A stretch of DNA of 64,000 bases, from the NCBI RefSeq assembly GCF_004329815.1, contig NZ_SJPE01000002.1, forward strand, positions 1 through 64,000, read 5' to 3'. The notes below the pieces were generated by a model. The model was given only the letters and a program-made list of their open reading frames with translations, was not told the DNA's origin and ran no database searches. This DNA comes from Flavobacterium silvisoli. Its GTDB lineage: Bacteria > Bacteroidota > Bacteroidia > Flavobacteriales > Flavobacteriaceae. Below are positions 8,650 through 17,678 of this stretch, in pieces. How positions within the stretch are numbered: the first letter of the stretch is position 1; the number at the start of each line of letters is the position of its first letter. The translations under genes were made by a program, and so were the position numbers.

Positions 8650-8874
8650 TTATTCTTTAGTAAAAAATCGCAAAAATCGCAAAAAAGAATATACGATTAA
8701 CAGAATTCCAAAAGCAATTCTATAAGTATGGGGTAAAGTCAACGGAAGAGATTTCCAAAATATGATGATTAGCCCAAGTGTTAAATAAATCAAAAAAAAC
8801 AAAATACCTATAACGAGAAGAAATCGCTCTTTAAGCGATTTCTTCTGAAAGTTATCTATAAATTTCGAACCCAT
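8650..8874 (-). CDS. Small two-helix membrane protein of the TonB operon
   Basis: This 74-residue protein has two hydrophobic segments (about residues 18-40 and 48-67) separated by a short loop, with basic ends. Its ATG comes directly after the tonB stop, with no spacer, and the PstS-like gene follows 10 bp on, so it is clearly a member of the operon. I do not recognise a named family. Confidence 0.7.
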   Translation of the reverse strand: MGSKFIDNFQKKSLKERFLLVIGILFFLIYLTLGLIIIFWKSLPLTLPHTYRIAFGILLIVYSFLRFLRFFTKE

Positions 8875-9666
8875 TTATTCGGCTGATTGAATCGAGATAG
8901 GTAACGAGTATAATACCCTAACCTTTTTACCGTTTTGTTCACCCGGATTCCATTTCGGACAAGATTTTAGAACTCTTATGGCTTCTTTACCTGTACCGTA
9001 ACCAATATCTCTGATCACTTTAATATCAGTTAATGAACCATCTTTTTCAACAACGAAAGTAACGAAGATTTTACCTTTCAATCCTTCTTCTTCTGGAACC
9101 TGGAAATTTTTACCAATAAATTTGTAAAATTTCTCCAATCCTCCCGGAAAATCAGGTTTCACCTCGATACCAGCAGTGTTATAGATGTTATTATCTTCCT
9201 CTACTACTTGGCTTGGTCCGTTTCCAACCGGCTCTACCGTTAAAGGAGCATCCGGATCACCCTTGATAGTTTCGTTACCTAATTTTTTATCTTTAATTTC
9301 CTCAACTTTAGGCGGTTCTTCCACAATTTCTTCTGTTTTAGCCACTACCGGCTTCACAAATTTCACTTGATCCACTTTTGGTGGAGGTGGTGGAGGTGGT
9401 GGAAGATCTTTAGGTTGTTCCTCTTTAGGAGGTAGTTTGATGGTCACGATTTTTTGGTCTAACTTAGCATCATCATCCGATTTGCTCGGAATCAAGCTGA
9501 TGATAAGTGGTGCACTTACTGCTAAACCAAAAATAACCGCACCTATAGCCAATGAACGCAAAGTAGTCTTTGGGTTTTCTTTACGCAATTCATACGCTCC
9601 GTATGCTTTATTACGTCCCTCAAACACTATGTCTATCCACTGTCTTTTGAATAAGTCTAATTTCAT
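8875..9666 (-). CDS. tonB: Energy transducer TonB
   Basis: This 263-residue protein links the proton-driven ExbB/ExbD motor to outer-membrane TonB-dependent receptors. It has a cytoplasmic N-terminus ending in the Bacteroidota block NKAYGAYELRK, one transmembrane helix (about 38-57), a proline-rich spanner with a run of eight prolines near residue 88, and a C-terminal TonB domain (about 165-260) ending with NPGEQNGKKVRVLYSLPI. It follows exbD by 31 bp. Confidence 0.93.
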   Translation of the reverse strand: MKLDLFKRQWIDIVFEGRNKAYGAYELRKENPKTTLRSLAIGAVIFGLAVSAPLIISLIPSKSDDDAKLDQKIVTIKLPPKEEQPKDLPPPPPPPPKVDQVKFVKPVVAKTEEIVEEPPKVEEIKDKKLGNETIKGDPDAPLTVEPVGNGPSQVVEEDNNIYNTAGIEVKPDFPGGLEKFYKFIGKNFQVPEEEGLKGKIFVTFVVEKDGSLTDIKVIRDIGYGTGKEAIRVLKSCPKWNPGEQNGKKVRVLYSLPISIQSAE

Positions 9667-9697
9667 TTTTTCACTTTTTAAAGATTAGTACAAGACA

Positions 9698-10261
9698 CTA
9701 CTTGTTCATTTCGTCTACTAGTTTTTGTTCTTCCGGTGTTATATCGTTAACGATTGCATACGTTGGAACTTTGCAGATAGCCATTTCATCCAATACGTCC
9801 ACCAAGTTTCTGTAGGTTGATTTCTTGGTTGGTTTGATGATAACAATCATCCCTTTGTCTTTATCACCTGTTACCTGGGGTATCGAAACCACTCTTTTCA
9901 GGATTTCTTTACGAAGGCCATTTTTACCATATACGGCATCTGTTGGTGCTCCTCCTGGTTCCGGTGAATCAAGCAAACCGTGATACCATTTTATTTTGTT
10001 GTCTTTCCCCATGATGATAGTCATGGTTCTTCTTTGGTCAACTTTTATATCTTTTTGAGGTTCCTTCTTATCCTCTTTATCAGGCAATCCCAAATCCATA
10101 GATTGTGGTTTGGATAAAGATGTTGTTAACATGAAGAATGTAATCAATAAGAATGCCAAATCCACCATAGCAGTAAGATCCACTTTTGCATTGGATTTTT
10201 TACTTCTTACTTTTTTACTGCCTTTCTTGCCACCGCCATCGCCGGTATTTAATTCAGCCAT
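9698..10261 (-). CDS. exbD: ExbD/TolR biopolymer transport protein (second)
   Basis: This 187-residue protein has one N-terminal transmembrane helix with the functional aspartate in AMVDLAFLLITFF (Asp34) and a periplasmic ExbD domain. It is the second ExbD in the operon, 19 bp after the first. Two different ExbD subunits beside one ExbB are usual in Bacteroidota and may form a mixed complex. The N-terminus is unusually basic (GKKGSKKVRSKKS). Confidence 0.9.
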   Translation of the reverse strand: MAELNTGDGGGKKGSKKVRSKKSNAKVDLTAMVDLAFLLITFFMLTTSLSKPQSMDLGLPDKEDKKEPQKDIKVDQRRTMTIIMGKDNKIKWYHGLLDSPEPGGAPTDAVYGKNGLRKEILKRVVSIPQVTGDKDKGMIVIIKPTKKSTYRNLVDVLDEMAICKVPTYAIVNDITPEEQKLVDEMNK

Positions 10262-10280
10262 TTTATATTATTATTATAAA

Positions 10281-10910
10281 TTAATAATCTTTTCCTCTTA
10301 AACCAGTAACTAAATTAAAGCTATTGATTTTTTGGTCCTGTAAAATATCCATTACTTTTTTGATTTCCGGATATTCTTCTTTCGCATCACCTTTGATAGC
10401 AAACTGAAGCTCTTTATTAGCGCCTTGGTCTATGTTTGCCAATCGGGCGTATTGTATCCAATCTTGCAATTGCTTGTTGATAGAATCACAAGGAACTCCT
10501 GGCTGAACTCCTTTTTTTGCTCTATCCGAAGCTTTCATTGCCAATAATTGTTTCAACCCTTCAATAGGAACACCAAATTCATCAATCAAGGCGAATTGGG
10601 CTTTTTCCTGCTCGGTGAAAGACACTTTGTATTTTTGAGCCATATAATCAAGTGCTCCTGAACGAATTGCTCTGTCTTTCATTCCGAAAAACACTCTGTC
10701 TTCTCCATCGCTTTTTCCTATAGTGATTGTTACCAATCCTGTTTCAGGCAACTTGGTCTGCACTGTAGAAGCCGGTGTATCTACCGGAAGCGGCTCAGGC
10801 ACTTTGGCCGTCGCAGTAAGGATAAAGAAGGTAAGTAAAAGGAAAGCCACGTCACACATCGCTGTCATATCGATGGAACCTGCTGCCTTATGCGATTTTA
10901 CTTTAGCCAT
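10281..10910 (-). CDS. exbD: ExbD/TolR biopolymer transport protein (first)
   Basis: This 209-residue inner-membrane subunit of the TonB motor has a transmembrane helix carrying the expected aspartate in AMCDVAFLLLTFF (Asp20). The periplasmic part is longer than in E. coli ExbD, with an insert around residues 70-140 that the second ExbD lacks. It lies 35 bp after exbB. Confidence 0.9.
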   Translation of the reverse strand: MAKVKSHKAAGSIDMTAMCDVAFLLLTFFILTATAKVPEPLPVDTPASTVQTKLPETGLVTITIGKSDGEDRVFFGMKDRAIRSGALDYMAQKYKVSFTEQEKAQFALIDEFGVPIEGLKQLLAMKASDRAKKGVQPGVPCDSINKQLQDWIQYARLANIDQGANKELQFAIKGDAKEEYPEIKKVMDILQDQKINSFNLVTGLRGKDY

Positions 10911-10945
10911 TATCTTCTTTTATTTTTTTATAATTCATTATTGAA

Positions 10946-11767
10946 TTATGATTTTAAACTTCCTCTGAATTTTCTGTATGTGTTCACAATAGTTGAACCT
11001 GCCTCATCAATTGAGTAAGTCAACGTATCAATTTTAGAAGTGAAGAAGTTGTAAGTGATAATTGCTAATGCTGAAGTAGAGATACCTGTAGCAGTATTGA
11101 TAAGTGCTTCAGAGATACCATTTGCCAAAGCTGCCTGATCCGGAGTTCCTGCAGAAGCTAACGCACCAAACGCTTTAATCATACCTGTTACAGTTCCTAA
11201 CAATCCGGCTAATGTTCCTAGAGCAACTAATGTAGACAAGATGGTCATGTTTTTCTCTAACATTGGCATTTCAAGTGAAGTTGCCTCTTCAATTTCTTTA
11301 TGGATAGTCTCAGCAGCTTCTTCGCTTGTGAAACCTTCTTTTTTCACTTCTTGGTATTTAACCAATGCAGCTTTAATTGAGTTAGCTACTGAACCTTGTT
11401 GTTTGTCACAAGCATTGATTGCCTCATCAATATTACCGGCTTTTACACTCGCCTGAACGTTTCTCATAAACGTATCTAAATTTCCTTTTCCGCCAGCTTT
11501 AGTAATCACAGCGAAACGCTCAATTGAAAAGACTACCACCATCAATAATAATCCCATCAAAACCGGTACAATCGGACCTCCTTTATATACCATTGCTAAA
11601 TAATTCCCAGGCAGCGGATGTCCTGTATTTACGCCTCCTTCAAAGTTAGCACCATTACCCATGATAAAGTTCCAGATAATCCATCCAACAAAAATACATG
11701 CTACAATGATGATACCTGACATCATCCCTAATCCATTTGAACTACTTTCTTTTTTAACGTTTGCCAT
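10946..11767 (-). CDS. exbB: MotA/TolQ/ExbB proton channel protein
   Basis: This 273-residue protein has the ExbB topology: an extra N-terminal helix (about 16-37), a helix near 65-88 and two C-terminal helices that contain the family block LSTLVALGTLAGLLGTVTGM. It forms the proton channel that powers TonB. It is the first gene of the operon and has a long 5' leader of about 60 bp after the -7 box. Confidence 0.92.
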   Translation of the reverse strand: MANVKKESSSNGLGMMSGIIIVACIFVGWIIWNFIMGNGANFEGGVNTGHPLPGNYLAMVYKGGPIVPVLMGLLLMVVVFSIERFAVITKAGGKGNLDTFMRNVQASVKAGNIDEAINACDKQQGSVANSIKAALVKYQEVKKEGFTSEEAAETIHKEIEEATSLEMPMLEKNMTILSTLVALGTLAGLLGTVTGMIKAFGALASAGTPDQAALANGISEALINTATGISTSALAIITYNFFTSKIDTLTYSIDEAGSTIVNTYRKFRGSLKS

Positions 11768-11830
11768 TTTTTTAAAATTTTAATTTTTAAATAATTATAA
11801 GTTTTAGTTGTTAATAAACTTGATTGGTAG

Positions 11831-11838
11831 CAAATTTA
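11831..11838 (-). promoter_or_regulatory. -7 promoter box of the exbB-tonB operon
   Basis: The minus strand reads TAAATTTG, matching TAnnTTTG, 63 bp before the exbB start. Confidence 0.6.
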
Positions 11839-12093
11839 ATTTTTTACTTTAAATAAAAAAACTTTTTTTATATTTTATAACTTATGTCTAAACCTCAGCT
11901 AAATTGAGCAATTTCGACATTTTTATCAATCTTCGGATTCTACTAAAAAATACTATTTATTTTTGCTGTTTTATTACACATTTACATATATAACGCCAAA
12001 ACCGCTAAAAATGTATCTGTTGCCTGAAAGATTTTTTAACAAAGCTAAATTTACCTCTTTTTCAACTGTATCAAAAAACAATTAACATTTGTT

Positions 12094-12101
12094 TATTTTT
12101 G
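12094..12101 (+). promoter_or_regulatory. -7 promoter box of the DUF486 gene
   Basis: TATTTTTG matches TAnnTTTG and lies 28 bp before the ATG at 12130. Confidence 0.55.
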
Positions 12102-12129
12102 AAAAAAAACTCAGTAATACTCAAAACAA

Positions 12130-12498
12130 ATGAAAAGCTATCTGACCATAGGTTTATTAATCCTGTCCAACATTTTCATGACACTTGCCTGGTATGGTCA
12201 TTTGAAATTTAAAGAGCTCAAATGGTTTGAAAATGCAGGCTTAATTACCATTGTCCTAATCAGTTGGGGGTTAGCTTTTTTTGAATATTGTTTTCAGGTG
12301 CCAGCCAACAAAATAGGGTTCGAGGGCAATGGCGGACCTTTCTCGCTTTTACAACTCAAAGTGATACAAGAAGTCATTACGTTAATTATTTTCGTAACTT
12401 TCTCTCTGTTGTTTTTCAAAAACGAAACCTTTCGTTGGAATCATGCGATTGGACTTGTTTTCCTTATCTTGGCTGTATATTTTATGTTTAAAAAGTAA
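12130..12498 (+). CDS. DMT family membrane protein (DUF486)
   Basis: This 122-residue protein has four predicted membrane helices and belongs to the DUF486 group of the drug/metabolite transporter superfamily; the recognisable blocks are FMTLAWYGHLKF and EYCFQVPANKIG. Transport substrate is unknown. Two small genes follow on the same strand, 4 and 14 bp apart, so the three are likely co-transcribed. Confidence 0.85.
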   Translation: MKSYLTIGLLILSNIFMTLAWYGHLKFKELKWFENAGLITIVLISWGLAFFEYCFQVPANKIGFEGNGGPFSLLQLKVIQEVITLIIFVTFSLLFFKNETFRWNHAIGLVFLILAVYFMFKK

Positions 12499-12502
12499 TC
12501 TC

Positions 12503-12949
12503 ATGAAAAAAGTTTTTTTAATAGCACTAACCGGGGTTTTATTTAGCTGCAACTCTAAACCAAAAACCGAATTAGATCTTGAGCCCATCAAAAAAGAAAT
12601 CCTAAAAGCCGAAGAAGACTTCAAAACAATGGCTCAAAATAAAGGTATAGCAGAAGCATTTTATCAATTTGCAGATGACAGTGCCGCAATAAAACGTGAA
12701 AACGACACGGTTATTAAAGGTAAAGAAAACATCAAATCCTATTACAGCGACCCCAAATATTCATCAGCCAAAGTAACCTGGACACCCGATTTTGTTTCGG
12801 TTTCCAACGACGGCTCTATGGCTTATACCTATGGGAAATACGTTTGGAAAACAATTGATTTCCAAGGAAAGGAAAGAGTATCTAAAGGCACTTTTCATAC
12901 CGTTTGGAAAAAACAAAAAGACAACTCCTGGAAATACGTTTGGGATTAA
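12503..12949 (+). CDS. DUF4440 / SnoaL-like lipoprotein
   Basis: This 148-residue protein has a lipoprotein signal (LFSC, Cys16) and an NTF2-like cone fold of the DUF4440 type, seen in the pattern ending TFHTVWKKQKDNSWKYVWD. I chose the ATG at 12503 because it starts the signal peptide; a longer frame runs back into the upstream gene. Role unknown; the fold often holds small ligands or a lost enzyme active site. Confidence 0.82.
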   Translation: MKKVFLIALTGVLFSCNSKPKTELDLEPIKKEILKAEEDFKTMAQNKGIAEAFYQFADDSAAIKRENDTVIKGKENIKSYYSDPKYSSAKVTWTPDFVSVSNDGSMAYTYGKYVWKTIDFQGKERVSKGTFHTVWKKQKDNSWKYVWD

Positions 12950-12963
12950 ACACTTTTAATACA

Positions 12964-13326
12964 ATGAAAAAATATCTAATTCAAAAAAATCCTTTTGTGG
13001 TACCTACCACCGATGGTAAATTGATAGAAGAACACCACGGCAATGCCACTACTCAAAACGGCGAAATATCTATAGCACACATGATTGCCCCACCAAAATG
13101 GGCCGAACCGTTTCAAACTCCCGAGTTTGACGAATACACCTATATCATTTCGGGCAAAAAACAATTCATTATTGAGGATGAAATCGTAGTTTTAGAAGCC
13201 GGTCAATCCATCAAGATTGATAAAAACACGCGGGTGCAATATTCCAATCCTTTTGACGAACCTTGTGAATATATTGCCATCTGTACTCCTGCTTTCGATT
13301 TCAACAAAGTACATCGTGAAGAATAA
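12964..13326 (+). CDS. Cupin domain-containing protein
   Basis: This 120-residue single-domain cupin shows the beta-barrel pattern DEYTYIISGKKQFIIEDE and LEAGQSIKIDKNTRVQYSN. The usual metal-binding HxH of cupin motif 1 is replaced by acidic residues, so metal-dependent catalysis is doubtful; it may be a ligand-binding protein. ATG at 12964 is chosen over a longer frame because it lies 14 bp after the upstream stop and starts the conserved part. Confidence 0.78.
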   Translation: MKKYLIQKNPFVVPTTDGKLIEEHHGNATTQNGEISIAHMIAPPKWAEPFQTPEFDEYTYIISGKKQFIIEDEIVVLEAGQSIKIDKNTRVQYSNPFDEPCEYIAICTPAFDFNKVHREE

Positions 13327-13352
13327 AAAAGTCCCGAATCATCGGGACTTTC
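13325..13352. terminator. Terminator between the cupin gene and kmo
   Basis: The stem GTCCCGA / TCGGGAC has an A-run on the left and a short T-run on the right. The longer T-run is in the minus direction, so it mainly serves kmo. Confidence 0.75.
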
Positions 13353-14692
13353 TATTTCAATAAGGCTATAATTTTATTTTCGACTTCCTCGCTGTTCCAT
13401 TTTTCCTCGATGTTTTCCATTTGCATTACTTCCTCCATAATTTTATTTTGGAAATCACCAATAGCTAAAGCTTCCGAGTAGGGTTGCAAACTAAAGGTAA
13501 CCCGGCTGTATAGCGGCATCCATTTATCCGGATGTTTATCCGAAAACCATTTTTCGATTTTCTTTTGCAATAAAAACTTGGAATCTGCAGTCTTCGCACT
13601 CATTTCAATGAAATTTCTGAGCGATAACTCGGCAATGGCATCGGCATTGGGTTTACGTGATTTTTGGTATTCGCTGAAAATAGTTTTCCAGTCATCACCG
13701 TATTTTGCCATCATGTGACTCAAAACTGTAATATCTTCAAAACCGGCGTTCATGCCATGACCATAAAAAGGAACAATGGCATGTGAAGCGTCACCAATCA
13801 AAGCAACCTTATCTTCATAGGTCCACGGATAACATTTCATGATAGCCAAATAACTGGTAGGGTTTTTGAAAAAATCGCGAACCAAATCAGGAATAACTTC
13901 TTTGGTATCCGGGAAGTAATTGGCAAAGAAATTAACCAAAGCAACCTCGTCTTTCAATTGTTCAAACGAATTTTCGCCTTCAAACGGCATGAATAGCGTG
14001 CAGGTGAAACTTCCGTCTAAATTCGCTAAAGCCATTAGCATAAAGTTTCCACGAGGCCATATATGCAATGAATTTTTATCAATCTTATGAGTACCGTCAG
14101 CATTGGCCGGAATGTGTAATTCTTTGTACCCTATTTTCATGAATTCCTGCGAGTAATCAAACATGCTTTGACGTTGCATGCGGTGACGAATTCTTGAAAA
14201 AGCTCCATCGGCCCCGAATACTTTATCGTATTTCAGCTCTGTCCAGGCGCCTTGTTCAGAATCACCAATATGCAAAGTAGCATCGGCCAAAGTAACATCC
14301 CAAATTTTGTGGTTAAAATAAAAGTCGACTCCTGCAGCTTCAGCCAAATCAATCATTCTTCGATTCAAAACCCCACGCGACAATGAAAAAATAGCTTCGC
14401 CGTCTTTACCATAATATTGATAATTGAGTTCTCCGTTTTTCAGATGGATAGCCCGTTTGTCTACCGGAATACCAATCTTTCTGATTTCATCATCCAACCC
14501 AACATCTTCCATGGCTTTCCACCCTCTGTTAGACATTACCAAATTAATAGAACGACCCGAAAACTGTACAGTTCTGATATCCGGACTTCGATCATATACA
14601 TGAACAGTATGACCCTGCTTTTTAAGATAGATTGCCAATAACGTTCCGACTAAGCCTGAACCTACTACAGCAATTTTTTGAGGAGTTTGCAT
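13352..14692 (-). CDS. kmo: Kynurenine 3-monooxygenase
   Basis: This flavin enzyme hydroxylates kynurenine to 3-hydroxykynurenine in tryptophan catabolism. The 446-residue protein has the FAD-binding GSGLVG (11-16), the group-A flavoprotein GDASHAIVPFYGHGMNAGFED (from 300), and the KMO-typical block RSINLVMSNRGW. Length fits the family. A -7 box lies 23 bp upstream of the ATG. Kynureninase, the next enzyme, is at 18906 on the same strand, separated by two unrelated enzymes; no tryptophan dioxygenase or formamidase of a classic type is in the window. Confidence 0.94.
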   Translation of the reverse strand: MQTPQKIAVVGSGLVGTLLAIYLKKQGHTVHVYDRSPDIRTVQFSGRSINLVMSNRGWKAMEDVGLDDEIRKIGIPVDKRAIHLKNGELNYQYYGKDGEAIFSLSRGVLNRRMIDLAEAAGVDFYFNHKIWDVTLADATLHIGDSEQGAWTELKYDKVFGADGAFSRIRHRMQRQSMFDYSQEFMKIGYKELHIPANADGTHKIDKNSLHIWPRGNFMLMALANLDGSFTCTLFMPFEGENSFEQLKDEVALVNFFANYFPDTKEVIPDLVRDFFKNPTSYLAIMKCYPWTYEDKVALIGDASHAIVPFYGHGMNAGFEDITVLSHMMAKYGDDWKTIFSEYQKSRKPNADAIAELSLRNFIEMSAKTADSKFLLQKKIEKWFSDKHPDKWMPLYSRVTFSLQPYSEALAIGDFQNKIMEEVMQMENIEEKWNSEEVENKIIALLK

Positions 14693-14714
14693 TTATTTCT
14701 GGTAAACGGTTTGG

Positions 14715-14722
14715 CAAATTTA
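14715..14722 (-). promoter_or_regulatory. -7 promoter box of kmo
   Basis: The minus strand reads TAAATTTG, 22 bp upstream of the kmo ATG. Confidence 0.55.
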
Positions 14723-14778
14723 AGGCTTTACCGCAAATGAGTAATCGTATTTAGAATAATTATTTGCTATAACACTAT

Positions 14779-17163
14779 TTACTTTGGTTTAAAAACAAAT
14801 CGGGTTGATGTAGCTTCGATTTCTTTTTTATTGAGTTTCATTTTGCGAAATTTCCCGTTGACAAACAGTTCGGCTTGGTCATCGTAATGCTCACTCATCG
14901 GATTGCCGGATTGCCCGGTGGGCAACACACTCCAACTGTTTTCTATATCCGAAAAATCTATGATACGTCTGGTAGAAGGCCCTCCTTTTACCACAATTTC
15001 AGCCTCATCGGTATAAATAAACAACTGATTGTTGATGACTTCATTGGAACCCGAAATCGGAAAAGCGCCCACGTTAAAAAAACGACTGAACAATTTTAAT
15101 TTACCAATCGGATGTTGAAACTCTACCCGATGTACTTTTTCCCATTGCCAGGCAGTTACATCATTTCCTAATTGCTTTTCGAGAGAGGCTATAGCTTCTT
15201 TAAAAGATTGTGTCAATACATCAGCTTGGGTTTCTTTTTTATCTTTAGTTGTAATATTGTCCCACCACGGTGAAGCAACATTCTTACTTTGATGTTCGAT
15301 TACTTGTTTGATGATATGTGTACTGAGCAATAACTTAAAATTATCTTTTCCGAATTCATCTTCAAAAGTATCTCTTAAATAAAAATAAAGCCATTTGTTG
15401 TAAAGAGTCGGAGCCACCTCTTTCAAACCGTGGGTTCCCTGCCATTCCTTGAGTATTTTTAAAGACTGTTTTTCATTGGCAGAAAATTGGGCAACATGTA
15501 GCGAACTTGTCATCCCGGTCACTATTGCCTGAGCGGTTGCCGATGTGTTATCGACTATCATTTCGCTGACCTCCTGCTTGGTCCAATTGCTTTTTGACTT
15601 TAACAAATTATCTATGCGCAGCGCACGGTCTTTGGGCAAATAATAGCCGGGATACAAATACCCGTCAATGGCTTCGGGCTGATTATTGGCCGAATACACA
15701 TACTGCCATGGCGGATTGATGGCAGATGGGTTTTTGGCAAAAGGCAAAAATATTCTTTGGTTGTCAACCGGATTTGCTCCGTTGAGAATGAAATTGGTAT
15801 TAACACTTTTATCTACTTTATACAACTTACCCGAAGTTATCCAGGCAATATTCCCTTTGGCATCGCCATACATTATGTTGAGCCCGGGCGCTTTGATAAG
15901 TTCAATATTTTTATGAAAATCCGACAAATCTTTAGCATGCGACAATTGATAAACTGCGTCCAAAATTTGATTTTTTTGCTGAGTGTAAATCCATGACATG
16001 GCTATTGATTTTTTTGAAGCCAATCCATCAAGTAAACCAGTTACCACAGGGCCATGCTGACTGGTTTTTACATTCAATTTCACATCGGAACTGTCTTTTA
16101 CTTTGATTACTTTCTGTTGGTACGTATAGTTTTTATACGCTCCGTCAATTTTGTATTGATGCTGATTATTCGGGTTTTCTTCTTCCTGAAAAAAATCGAC
16201 ATCATCGTTTTCAAACATGGTCAAACCATAAGCATATTCGCGATTGTGTCCCAATAAAGGAAATGGGGTACCCGCTATGTAATACCCGTACATTTCATAA
16301 TCGGGGCAAACGATATGCGCTTCGTACCACGTACCCGGTTGTGAGTAAATGATATGAGGGTCATTGGCCAAAATCACTTTCCCGTTTTTGGTTTTATCGC
16401 TGCCAATTACCCAACTGTTACTTCCTATAAATGCCGGAACCGGTGATGATTCGAGCATAGTGGTCAATGATCTTGAGATTTTGCTGTATTCCGTCAAGTT
16501 GCCTTTATAGGATTTTAATTGTTGGGTATTGAATTCTCCATTAATACCGAAATCTTTCAGGTAGTCCATACCATAACGATCGCGAATATCGGTTAACAAA
16601 GGATCGGTCTTTTGAGCCATTGCGAAGCTAAATGACATGAAACCGAAAATATTATACACATCTTTCAACGTAAACTTTTCGGGAGTTATGCCCAGCAAAC
16701 GCAACTCAACCGGAGTAACGCCGGATTCAATGTACTGGTTTATGCCGTCCAAATAGGCAGTGGCCAAAATATAGGTTTGCGATTTTTTGTCTAATTGAGA
16801 TACCGCTTTGGCCGAACTTTCATCAATCCCGATTCCGGCAAAAAACTTATCTGTTTTTAAAGTGGTGTTGCCAAAAATTTCTGAAAGACGTCCCGGAGCA
16901 ATGCGTCTCATGAGTTCCATTTGCCATAAACGGTCTTGTGCGTGAACAAAGCCCAAAGTTGTCATGGCGTCTTTTTGACTCGCAGCATAAATATGCGGTA
17001 TCCCGTAATCGTCAAAATAAACGGTTGTTTCTTTAGCAATATGTTCTAAGGATTGTTCTCCCTCGTATTTGGGTTTGGAATACTGTAGATAGCTGAAGGC
17101 AAGCAACAGCAAAACCGCGATGAGTATCAAAATAATCAGGAAGACTTTCTTTATTTTTTTCAT
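14779..17163 (-). CDS. Penicillin acylase family protein (Ntn hydrolase)
   Basis: This 794-residue precursor belongs to the penicillin amidase group (S45), which self-cleaves to expose an N-terminal serine. The nucleophile is in FIGSNSWVIG (Ser248 from the chosen start). The A-chain part shows DDYGIPHIYA and AQDRLWQMELMRR. An N-terminal hydrophobic segment (residues 8-27) suggests a membrane-anchored or exported form. I chose ATG 17163 over 17181 because the -7 box (17179-17186) lies across the latter. Natural substrates in Bacteroidota are unknown; acyl-homoserine lactones or N-acyl amino acids are possible. Confidence 0.9.
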   Translation of the reverse strand: MKKIKKVFLIILILIAVLLLLAFSYLQYSKPKYEGEQSLEHIAKETTVYFDDYGIPHIYAASQKDAMTTLGFVHAQDRLWQMELMRRIAPGRLSEIFGNTTLKTDKFFAGIGIDESSAKAVSQLDKKSQTYILATAYLDGINQYIESGVTPVELRLLGITPEKFTLKDVYNIFGFMSFSFAMAQKTDPLLTDIRDRYGMDYLKDFGINGEFNTQQLKSYKGNLTEYSKISRSLTTMLESSPVPAFIGSNSWVIGSDKTKNGKVILANDPHIIYSQPGTWYEAHIVCPDYEMYGYYIAGTPFPLLGHNREYAYGLTMFENDDVDFFQEEENPNNQHQYKIDGAYKNYTYQQKVIKVKDSSDVKLNVKTSQHGPVVTGLLDGLASKKSIAMSWIYTQQKNQILDAVYQLSHAKDLSDFHKNIELIKAPGLNIMYGDAKGNIAWITSGKLYKVDKSVNTNFILNGANPVDNQRIFLPFAKNPSAINPPWQYVYSANNQPEAIDGYLYPGYYLPKDRALRIDNLLKSKSNWTKQEVSEMIVDNTSATAQAIVTGMTSSLHVAQFSANEKQSLKILKEWQGTHGLKEVAPTLYNKWLYFYLRDTFEDEFGKDNFKLLLSTHIIKQVIEHQSKNVASPWWDNITTKDKKETQADVLTQSFKEAIASLEKQLGNDVTAWQWEKVHRVEFQHPIGKLKLFSRFFNVGAFPISGSNEVINNQLFIYTDEAEIVVKGGPSTRRIIDFSDIENSWSVLPTGQSGNPMSEHYDDQAELFVNGKFRKMKLNKKEIEATSTRFVFKPK

Positions 17164-17178
17164 GGCAAGTAGTTTACA

Positions 17179-17186
17179 CAAATATA
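17179..17186 (-). promoter_or_regulatory. -7 promoter box of the penicillin acylase gene
   Basis: The minus strand reads TATATTTG, 16 bp before the ATG at 17163; it rules out a start at 17181. Confidence 0.6.
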
Positions 17187-17372
17187 ACTAATTCCGGTTT
17201 GCATTTTACGTGCTGTAAATACACTATAAACAATGTTAAATAAATAGCCTAATCGCTCAAAATAAACTAACTTTACTCATATCAGCTACCTTCCAGGAAC
17301 ATCGTATTTTTTAAAAAATCACATCCCTTTTTATATTTTAAACAAATGAATTAACCATTAAATCCTTAAAAC

Positions 17373-17633
17373 ATGAGTTTACTAACAGACAATATAATTC
17401 CGGGCAACCAAGGAATGATTTTCAGCACTAATGCTAAAGAGGAATCTGATTTAGCAGTTATCAAAAGAGCGCTACTCACCTTAGACGGCGTAGAAGATGT
17501 TCAAATCAACAATACTGTATTTCCTTTAGAATTTACGGTTTTCACCCACTCGTTAGTAAGTGTGGAGGATGTTGAAAAAAAAGTGAATGAAACCGGATTT
17601 CACTCCATTCCGAAGAACACTTTAAATATTTGA
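17373..17633 (+). CDS. Heavy-metal-associated-domain-like protein without metal ligands
   Basis: This 86-residue protein has the beta-alpha-beta-beta-alpha-beta pattern of an HMA (CopZ-like) domain, visible in VIKRALLTLDGVEDVQINN and VEKKVNETGFHS, but contains no cysteine at all, so the CxxC copper site is missing. It may be a protein-interaction form of the fold. It is monocistronic and ends at a strong bidirectional terminator. Confidence 0.7.
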   Translation: MSLLTDNIIPGNQGMIFSTNAKEESDLAVIKRALLTLDGVEDVQINNTVFPLEFTVFTHSLVSVEDVEKKVNETGFHSIPKNTLNI

Positions 17634-17646
17634 ATTGGCTTAAAAT

Positions 17647-17677
17647 AAAAAAGAGCTCTGAATCAGAGCTCTTTTTT
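17647..17677. terminator. Bidirectional terminator
   Basis: A near-perfect palindrome with arms AAGAGCTCTGA and TCAGAGCTCTT, flanked by A and T runs, lies between two convergent genes. Confidence 0.85.
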
Positions 17678-17678
17678 A

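Larger units (their letters stand above)
11768..12129. other. AT-rich divergent intergenic region
   Basis: This 362-bp gap separates exbB from a divergent membrane-protein gene and holds a promoter for each (11831-11838 and 12094-12101). No RNA gene or repeat is evident in the AT-rich centre. Confidence 0.6.
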
